Source: Isoetes taiwanensis
Taxonomy: Eukaryota; Streptophyta; Lycopodiopsida; Isoetales; Isoetaceae
Direction: 5' to 3'
Length of the DNA: 64,000 bases
Assembly (NCBI GenBank): GCA_021234155.1
Contig: JAJEKV010000002.1
Location: 10,656,725-10,720,724, forward strand
The position numbers and the translations under genes are program-made. Below are positions 56,216 through 64,000 of the stretch, piece after piece. Numbering within the stretch: position 1 is the first letter of the stretch; the number at the start of each line of letters is the position of its first letter. The notes under the pieces are model-generated. The model made no database searches. It was not told where the DNA came from and worked only from the letters and a program-made list of their open reading frames with translations.

Positions 56216-57419
56216 TTTTCAAGTCTCTTTGCTTCCTACAGGCTTTTCATGCTTGCCAATAAATCCCATCCACACATAAACACTTGTAATGCCACACATT
56301 CTTTCTACCATTGCAAATCCAACTACTTGACTTTACATTCCACCTTGAATCTAGCTTCCTTGATCTCAAGACCCATGAGACATTTGCACTGCACTACTTC
56401 ATGAGCTCCGAAGCTAATACCTCCATGCCAATCCTTCAGTATGAGGATACCTTGCATACATGAACCATGACTCGAGTTTTTTCTGGATGGGTGGGAGCAC
56501 ATCTTGTCTTTCATGCTCTCTCTAAGGATATCCATGTCCATTAGCAAGATGTTGCCCTTTACAGTGTCTGTTCTATTTATAAAGAGCTGCTTAAGGGGAT
56601 GGGACAAGAAATCCATAGGTTGGAGCATTTGTTCTAGGGAATTATCGAAATCTTTTATGTGGGTGACCTAGGGGTACTTGGCTTGTACATTTGTATTCTT
56701 GAAAAGGGTTGGAATGTTTTGATATTGGTCTAATGGTTTTTTGGAATTGTTTTTGGCTTATGAGGCACTTGGAGCATCGATGGTGACGACGTGCATATCC
56801 GTCTTTGCATAATCAAAACCATATGTTGTTGGCTCCTTTCTTTCGTTGTAGCACTATGTTGGAGTCCGAGTATTTGTAGTCCGCAGAAGTTTCTATCACA
56901 TTCTTCTGAAGTCGATGCCACTTCTTAAGAATCTAGTGCTAGACCATAGGAATTCAATTTCTATGCTATTTATTTTTAGAAATTAACAAATTACAACTAT
57001 GTATATTTTAACTAAAATGTTTACGATAAGGCATTTTTCATTCTCGATTGCCTAGGTGATCCCAAGCAACAATAGTTATCTTTTAAAAAACGGGTGCATG
57101 TAGGCTGGAGGTTGGCATTATATCCCCATTTGGCATCGGTAAATGATGTGGCAACAATAATTTATGGGTTTAGAGGGGGAATTGAGCAAGTTGAGAAGGT
57201 TGAAAAGAGAAGGAGAAGATACTGGGACAATGTTTTGATTGGGAGTGAAATTGAGACATTAGTTAAAAATGGAGATCCTGCAGATATCGAATACAATCAT
57301 TGAAATGCTGAGCACATTCCCTTTTTAATCTTATTTTAACATGTATAATCATTTCTAGGAAGATCCCTTTGGATATTCCTGTTAGATGCTTGCTTAAAAA
57401 GATGATACTCATTGTATTT
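56216..57419. other. Region without recognised genes
   Basis: A 101-codon minus-strand frame (56628-56323) looks coding in composition but I do not recognise it. A 69-codon plus-strand frame at 57094-57303 is likewise unassigned. Nothing else is supported. Confidence 0.35.
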
Positions 57420-57970
57420 CAAGGGGGGAAAGAAGTTGCCGGCGCAATTAGGCCCATAGCTTGAACGATTTCCTGATAGGTTTCATACTGTTGACCATCG
57501 TGAATTTTCAGCTCTTCCCAAGAACACCAGGTCTGTGGAGAAGAATGGTTCTTAAGTAGAATGGTTCTCCAACCTTTGGGAGCAGTAGACGTATTCGGCA
57601 GATGAGTTGTCCTCTCGATCGTTTATGGACAGCATTTCGTGTTGCGCCTAGATATTCATGTTCAAGGTGATCGGATGATTGTAATATGGTGTTTGACTTG
57701 TAACTAGTAAATGTATAATGCTCATTGTAGGCGATGTAAGTGATGGAATCAAATTCAAGGGTGAGTGGACGTAGGAAATACATGTCCAATGTTGAAATTT
57801 CAGTATTTGTTGTGGAAGTTTTTGCAAACTGTGGTCTATTTTGTCCTTTGAGATGTAAAAGAAGAAGACATTTGACTGATGGATATTTCTCAGTTATGTG
57901 GTATGACATGATTCTCCATCCTGCTTCCATGGATGAGAAATATCCTGCTTCCACTGATGCATGTCATTGG
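57420..57970 (-). mobile_element. Helitron Rep/helicase fragment
   Basis: Minus strand: SSMEAGWRIMSYHITEKYPS then CLLLLHLKGQN (family: xxEACWRIxxFxIHxxxPxVxxLxVHLPxxQ), then FDSITYIAYNEHYTF, then LLPKVGEPFYLRTILLHRPG (family: SPRAGExFYLRxLLxHxxG), then in a shifted frame CSWEELKIHDGQQYETYQEI then VQAMGLI (family: SFEDLxTVDGxxYxTFxEAAxALGL). It is about 180 residues from the linker between Rep and helicase, with a frameshift near 57530. No Rep or helicase motifs are present, and no Helitron ends (TC...CTRR with hairpin) were seen. Confidence 0.75.
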
Positions 57971-58867
57971 ATATAGTCTTGAATTTCGTTTCTTCGCTGT
58001 GGTTGAGCTTTATTCGCTTGACCTGTGGATTGAAGTGTTATATTAGATGTGCCTTGTGTTGATGATGACGATTGATGGTCTACATTAATGTGAAAGCGAG
58101 TGGTCTTGTAGTAAGAGTGGAATGTATGGGACGTCGTTTACATCCGCTCTATTTGTCTTCTATATTGGGCATATCCCTTTCCGTCTATATATGTTGTTGG
58201 ATTTATATGGGCTTTGGGTAATTATAACAACATCTATTATTTTCTTTCAAGCATCGTTTTGTATGCCTATGGATCATATACCTTTCCACTTGCACTCGCA
58301 ATAATGGATCTGTCGGTAGTTCTGTCAGAAATAATGATGTTAACAATCAGTGGTGCACAATAAGATGTTAACAATCATGTTACAAGATGCCATATCCAAC
58401 ACACTATCACAAGGAAATTTCATAATTTCCATTCAAATTCACAATAGTCACCAACTTATCATTGAACAAATAGCTATAGAAAACACATCCCATTTGCATA
58501 ATGATTTAGCATTAGCAAAATACATAAGACCATTGATGTTTACTATTCAACTATCACACAAGTTTAATCGAATGAATAGTTCAATATTCAAACCTCTATC
58601 TCCGACCTTAAGGCTTTACTGTCGACCAATCTATACAACCTATCCATGCTTCTTATATTTACAGTTTTGGGCACACAGTTCCGGCGGTCAAGCCTAACCG
58701 CTGTGCCTCTGAAATCTCTCTTGGCTTCCGCAGATTGGACCGAGATTCAAACTCGGTTTAGGCTCGAAACTCATTGGACCTAGTTTCCATGATTTTAGAT
58801 CTATACAAATTAAGACCATTGACCCATTAAGGTCCTAGGTCTAAATATTTCAAGTTTATAATTCTAC
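57971..58867. other. Region without recognised genes
   Basis: No supported coding. 58350-58697 is open but low-complexity in composition and unrecognised. It may include the outer part of the Copia 3' LTR, whose edge I cannot place. Confidence 0.3.
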
Positions 58868-58869
58868 CA

Positions 58870-59012
58870 TAGTGTCATATAGACCACTAAGGTTTAAGCT
58901 TGCTCTTTCAATCATGAACTAGTGTCGTATAGACCACTATTGCTCCAGCTTATCATTTAGCTTAGGACTATCCTTAAGCTTCATAAAAATGCTAGTGTCA
59001 TATAGACCACTA
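58870..59012. repeat. Three copies of TAGTGTCATATAGACCACTA
   Basis: 20 bp units at 58870, 58920 and 58993; the outer bases TAGTG/CACTA are themselves inverted. Located downstream of Copia pol. Confidence 0.85.
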
Positions 59013-59092
59013 GTAGCACATTTCATTGTCATCAGTTTGCAGTCTTCTTCTGCAACTTGTATACAACCTTCTGTACATCAATCACTTAACTT

Positions 59093-59197
59093 CTTCAGAT
59101 TATAAACCTGTAAATTTTTCAACAGTTCAATAAGTCTACTCAAGTTCCTCTTCAGATTATGAACCTGTAAATTTTTCCAGCAATTCAATAAGTCCAC
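59093..59197. repeat. ~57 bp tandem repeat, two copies
   Basis: Units start CTTCAGATTATxAACCTGTA at 59093 and 59150 and end TTCAATAAGTCxACT. They lie just beyond the end of Copia pol, near where a polypurine tract is expected (minus strand GAAAGAGAAAAG about 59211-59200). Confidence 0.85.
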
Positions 59198-59248
59198 TGC
59201 TTTTCTCTTTCACATTATACGCCTGTAATTTCTTTGCAATTTAACATA

Positions 59249-62200
59249 TCAGATAATTTTTGAAACCTTCTGCAACCCAAGGGCCTTTGTTAAGATATCT
59301 GCTATTTGTTTTTCAGAACATACATATTTAAGCATGATCTCTCCTTTATTTACCACTTCTCTTATGAAATGCATCTCCATTTCAATATGTTTTGTCCTCT
59401 CATGCAAGACTGGGTTTTTTGTCATTGCTATGCAGCTTTGATTATCACAGTATAATTCTGTGCCTCCTATTTGCTTAATTCCAAGTTCTTCCAGCATTCT
59501 TCTGATCCAAATTATTTCCTTTGCAGCTAAAGTGGTTGAAGCATACTCTGATTCTGCTATAGATAATGCAATTGATGACTGTTTTTTGCTTCTCCAGCAA
59601 ATTGGACCTCCACCTAAGAATAGAATATATCCAGATGTTGATTTCCTTTCATCAACATCACCACACCAATCAGCATCACTATAAGCTTTAACTTGCAAAT
59701 CACATGTATCATAAACTATACCTTTGTATTTTGATCCCTTTAAGAATCTCAATACCTTTTTGGCAACTTTCCAATGTCCCATACCAGGGTTATCATTGTA
59801 CCTACTCAAGACATTCACAATAAAAGCTATATCAGGCCTTGTGTTATTTGCTATAAACAATAAACATCCCACTAATTGTCTATAAGGCACCTTCGACATG
59901 TATTCCTTTTCCTGATCAGTCTTAGGACACATTTCCTTTGATAGTTTCAATCCAGCTGTAGTAGGCGACTTTACAGGATTACAATCTTGCATGTTGAATT
60001 TTTCAAGAACTGCCTCAATGTACTCACTTTGACACATTGAGATCCATTTCCTTTCTTTGCATCTCTTAACTTGTATGCCTAGAAATTTGTTTAGCTTTCC
60101 CAAGTCGGACATTTTAAATCTTTTCTTAAGTCCCTCCTTGCAATGCATCATAATATTCATGTCATTAGCTGCAAGAATACAATCATCCACATAAATTGCT
60201 AAAATACAAAATCTGTCACCTTCCTTCATAATGTACACATTTCCATCATTTGCAAGTTTGTTATATCCCTGATCCATCAAGAATTGATTTATGCATAAGT
60301 TCCATTGTCTTGGCGACTGTTTTAAGCCATATACTGCACGCTTCAATTTCCACACCTTCTCTTCCCCCTTTTCAAAACCTTGAGCATGTTTCATGTAGAC
60401 TTCCTCATCCAATTCAGCATTTAGAAATGCAGTACACACGTCCATATGGTGCAATTCCAAGTTCAAAGCATTTGCTAGAGATATGATCATTCTTATGCTT
60501 GTCAATTTGACTACAGGAGAATAGGTTTCCTCGAAGTCAATCCCTTTCTTTTGAGAATACCCTTGTGCAACAAGTCTAGCCTTATATTTTGGGCTGCCAT
60601 CTGCATTCTTTTTTATCTTGTAAATCCATCTATTCCCAACAGCTTCTTTCCCTTTTGGGAGATTCACTAGTTCATATGTACAAGTTCTTTCAAAAGAGTC
60701 TATTTCTTCTTCCATGGCCATTTTCCACTTGTTTGCTTCTGTCCCATTTATTGCTTCATCAAATGTTTCTGGCACTCCTGTTTCCATAACTAAAAGTACT
60801 TCAGAGTCTTGTTCATGTATTTGCAGCCTCGAGCTTTTCCCATTTTCCTTTCTGCCATACAAATTTGTGTCAATATTTGCCTCCTCAATTAGTCTTTGAC
60901 TTTCAGATCTTCTCTTCCTTATTTTTGGTTCATGCTGCTCATAGCTGGTTCCTTCATCTCTATTTTCTTCTTGGTTTATAGGCTCCTGATTTGCTGTTTT
61001 CTCTAACTCATGATTATCATTTTCATTCTGTTCTATATTTTGTTTCTAAGTTCTAGTGTCCACATCATCTTCATCAATGTTTGGATCTGTGTTCAGAGTT
61101 ACCTTGGCTTCATCACTGTTTGCAGATTTCTCATAAGCTCTATGCCTTGGTCTGTATAATTCCTTTTCTACAAACACAACATCCCTGCTGACTATTATGT
61201 TTTTTTTCAATGGATTGTACATCCTGTAGCCCTTGGAATGCTCGTCATAGCCTACCAAATATGTTATGACTGATCTATCATCCAACTTCAACCTATTTTC
61301 TTTAGGAATATGTGTATATCCCAAGCAACCATAAACCTTGTATTTCTCAAAACTAGGAATGTTACCAGACCATAGAAATTCAGGAGACGTACCTTGTAAG
61401 CTTTTTGAAGGCAAAGCATTTTGAATCATAACAGCAGTTTTTACTGCTTCTTCCCAAAGAAAGTTTGGTAACCCTGCATGTTTTAGCATGGATCTAACAG
61501 CATTCAAAATTGACTTATTCTTTCTTTCTGCAATTCCATTTTGTTGAGGAGTGTGACTACAAGTATATTGTCTTTTTATTCCCCTATTCAAACAATACTT
61601 TGAAAATCTATATGACATGTACTCACCTCCTCCGTCTGAACGAACACACTTGATTCTCTTTCCAGTTTCACATTCGATCTCTGCAGCAAAAGTCTTGAAT
61701 GCTTCATAAGCCAAATCCTTAGTCCTCAAGCAAAACACTTTGGTCTTTCTGCTATAGTCATCAACAAAAGTTATGAAATAACGTTTTCCTGTAATTCCTG
61801 TAACATTAAGTGGTCCACATAAGTCAGTGTGGATCAACTCAAGAACATCCTTTGCTCTCTTCTTTGCCTTTGAAAAAGGTAATCTTGAATGTTTTCCTAA
61901 TTGGCAACCTCTGCATGTGTAGTTCCCTTTGAACACATCTGCTGATTTAATCCACCCTTGTTTGATCATCATTTCAATATTTTTGTAGTTGGTATGGCCC
62001 AATCTTTCATGCCAAATTTCCACATCAGGGTTTGTGATTAGATTTATGCTTCCATGTCCATTTATATTTATTCCAAATAGGTTTCCTACTCTTCTTCCCA
62101 AGAACTTTAATTTATCTCCTTCATATATTTTGCAATCCATTTGTTCAAAAACTACCTTAAATCCCATGTCAACAAGTTGAGATATTGAAATAAGATTTCT

Positions 62201-62750
62201 TACTAGACTTGGAACACATAGCACATTGTTCAAATTCACACTTTTTCCATTCAAATCAAATATTTCAAGTACACCAACATCTCTAATTTTCTGCAGATCC
62301 CCATTTCCTACTTGCACATGATCTCCATTTGCTCCTTTGCATTCTTTTAGGATTTTTGATGTGCATGCAATTGACCTTTCTGCTCCACTATCTAAAATCA
62401 GAAGATTATCATCATTGTAAGCCTCACATGTGGAAAATAATTTGAATTTACTTACCTCTTCTTCATCTTCAGATTTTTCCTCTTCCAAGTATATTTCTTC
62501 TGCCACATTTGCCTCAGCATTTATACTTCGACCTCTGCCTCTTCCTCTTCCCCTGAAACTTGAATTTGTTCTTCCTCCTCTGCCCCTTCTTTTATTACCA
62601 GATTTTGGTGTAGAGCAGTTTGAAGCATAATGTCCCTTTCCCCCACAATTATAACAATTTACTTCCCTTCCTAGGTTAGGACAGTTTATTCTAATATGTC
62701 CTAACTGATGACAATTGTAACAAGGCCCTACTTTACCTCCCTGTCGATTT
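59249..62750 (-). CDS. Copia pol polyprotein (protease, integrase, RT, RNase H), one in-frame TAG
   Basis: Frame from about 62750: two CCHC knuckles (CYNCHQLGHIRINC; CYNCGGKGHYASNC), RGG-like basic linker, protease LLILDSGAERSIA, integrase HERLGHTNYKN...CRGCQLGKHSRLPF (HHCC) and catalytic Asp, Asp, Glu in LIHTDLCGPL, VRSDGGGEY and GIAERKN, RT with YKARLVAQGYSQKKGIDF, LHHMDVCTAFLNAEL and IYVDDCILAAND (YVDD), RNase H with YSDADWCGD, AESEYASTTLAAKEIIW and LYCDNQSCIAMTKNP. A single TAG at 61048-61046 splits integrase from RT; the same frame continues after it, so the ORF is otherwise intact for ~1150 codons. Near 62770 a TGA or frame change separates it from gag. Confidence 0.9.
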
Positions 62751-63310
62751 TCAGACTTGCCTTTTCCTCAGAATTTGGCAAGTTTCCTCATCTTCCATTA
62801 CCTTAGCTTGCTCAATTTCTGTCTTCAACATTCTTTCTGCATCCATCCTTGTTCTTGCTATGGTTCTGATAAATATTGACACATTGCCAAGATTAGCTAC
62901 TGCTCTAGATATTGCTAACACTTGTTGTTGTTGCGTATAGAAAACCCCTGCACCTTCCAAGTCAGCAATAATGTTATCAAAATTCTGAAAGAAATCATTT
63001 ACATCATCCTTTTCATGAAATTTCAGCCTCCTTAACTCATTTTCTAATACATCAATTTGAGAGGATGTCTTTTCCTCATAAGTAAGCAGCATGTATTTCC
63101 ACATTTGGTTTGGATTCATTCCCCTTAGCTTCAGCACAATGCTTGAACTCACTTTGCTGATTATGATCCCCTGTGCTTCTCTTATCTTTGCCATTTGTTC
63201 AGCAGAACCTTCCTTAGAGGTCACCTCTACCTCTCTTGTCTGAGTTTCTCCTTCCTGCTCATTGTTGGAAGATGAGCTTCCTTGAGTCATAACAGCAGCA
63301 CCCCTACTTC
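62751..63310 (-). pseudogene. Copia gag, N-terminally altered
   Basis: The minus strand encodes a UBN2-type gag core: KYMLLTYEEKTSSQIDVLEN then ELRRLKFHEKDDVNDFFQNF, then IIADLEGAG. The usual start (a KLxGxNYxxWxxxM block) is missing. In its place the frame runs into a Ser/Glu/Thr-rich stretch, two copies of a GVNSRxRxAG repeat (63292-63350) and unrelated palindromic DNA (63360-63480). Gag forms the virus-like particle; this version lacks its N-terminal half and shifts frame before the zinc knuckles. Confidence 0.7.
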
Positions 63311-63494
63311 TGGAGTTTACACCAGCATCTCTAACTCTGGAGTTGACACCATGTGACGTTCCAGCATAACATACGGTATGAATATGTATATTATACTGAC
63401 ACGTCACTAGTACATGTCGACTCAGACGACATGTACACGGCGACCGTAAAGGGTAGTACCCTAGGGTACGACCTTGTGAACCATTATATTGCAC

Positions 63495-64000
63495 ATGTTA
63501 AGGCCACATGTGAATATAATATCTTTTGCCATGTGACAATAGCCCATTGACCAAAAGGGCCCAGCCCTAAAATTCGTGGGGATAAAGGGGCATAAACCCT
63601 AAAAGGGAAACCCTTTCGGTTTCCAGCCCTATAGGTCGGATTGGGCAGCATTGGGCGCTATTTAACTGAAGAGTAGCGAGAGGAATCGAATTCCTAGGTT
63701 GCAGCTTCGATCCAAGACCAGCCGATCTCGAAATCCAAAGAAAGATGGGCGCTTTGAGGAGGTGGGGAGCCAGCCAAGAAGCGGGTTAGTGGTTGATCCG
63801 ATGGTTAGATCCGAGTTTTCAGCCCTCATTCCATAGGATTAGTATCCATTCTTAGCTATAAGCAACCCTACTGCCTAAGAATGATAAACACTAACAAAGG
63901 AACCTAACCATGTATGATTAGGTAGATTAGAATAGATGTATTCTATTATTTCAGTTACATTGTGTTGATATTTTGACATTCTATCCCACTCTTGTGTATT
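63495..64000. other. Right edge, no gene recognised
   Basis: Moderately GC-rich with AAAGGGCCC, GGGAAACCC and CCCTTTCGG words. It may be the Copia leader or LTR, but no copy of it occurs on the other side of pol. Undetermined. Confidence 0.35.

Larger units (their letters stand above)
58868..63494 (-). mobile_element. Ty1/Copia retrotransposon (internal region)
   Basis: Read on the minus strand: gag (63310-62751), zinc knuckles, protease, integrase, RT and RNase H (to 59249), in the Copia order with integrase before RT. Downstream (lower coordinates) are short tandem repeats at 59093-59197 and 58870-59012 that may be 3' untranslated region or LTR. I could not find two matching LTRs inside the window; the 5' LTR may be rearranged or lie beyond the right edge. 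Outer limits are therefore approximate. Confidence 0.85.

Overview
The window looks like nuclear DNA of a land plant, most likely a seed plant with a large, repeat-rich genome. A gymnosperm would fit, but this is inference; nothing here fixes the species. The evidence is the set of gene remnants (LEA protein, oleosin, endo-beta-mannanase, nucleolin, GH38 alpha-mannosidase, PPR, WAV2-like hydrolase), plant-type GT-AG introns in AT-rich DNA, and Copia, L1-type LINE, hAT, Mutator-like and Helitron elements. No tRNA, rRNA or CRISPR signal was seen.

Layout. 0.3-2 kb: an unrecognised, frameshifted coding remnant (-). 3.8-6.8 kb: the last exons of a GH38 alpha-mannosidase followed directly by most of a frameshifted nucleolin gene, between two copies of a ~130 bp dispersed repeat. 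9.5-12 kb: an ~850 bp direct duplication carrying two exons of an endo-beta-mannanase (-). 16.2-18.1 kb: a LEA_4 gene broken twice, once by an 809 bp Mutator-like element with a 9 bp target duplication and once by a segment with an antisense PPR fragment. 19-21.3 kb: several inverted repeats, one with ~320 bp arms. 22-25 kb: a WAV2-like first-exon remnant, a Pro/Gly-rich repeat ORF, and an antisense non-LTR insertion. 25.4-26 kb: the best candidate for an intact ordinary gene, a small predicted plastid membrane protein. 26.2-27.3 kb: a 132 bp direct repeat around a 74 bp perfect palindrome and a CCGAGG-rich foldback. 30.6-34.8 kb: a decayed L1-type LINE with poly(A).

40.2-49.5 kb is the most complete mobile unit: a hAT transposon with 18 bp TIRs and a perfect 8 bp target duplication. 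It carries a multi-exon transposase whose one stop codon lies inside a possible 69 nt intron. A non-LTR retrotransposon with a ~1070-codon open frame is nested in it. 50.3-53.8 kb is a TIR-bounded segment with no recognised gene, filled with a GATTC-rich degenerate tandem array and repeated GGTATAAATTTATACC palindromes; it is the least explained structure here. 55.6-56.2 kb: an oleosin pseudogene (-). 57.4-58 kb: a Helitron helicase remnant (-). 59-63.5 kb: a Copia retrotransposon (-) with nearly complete pol.

Overall this is a graveyard of host-gene fragments and nested transposons, with at most one or two plausible functional host genes.
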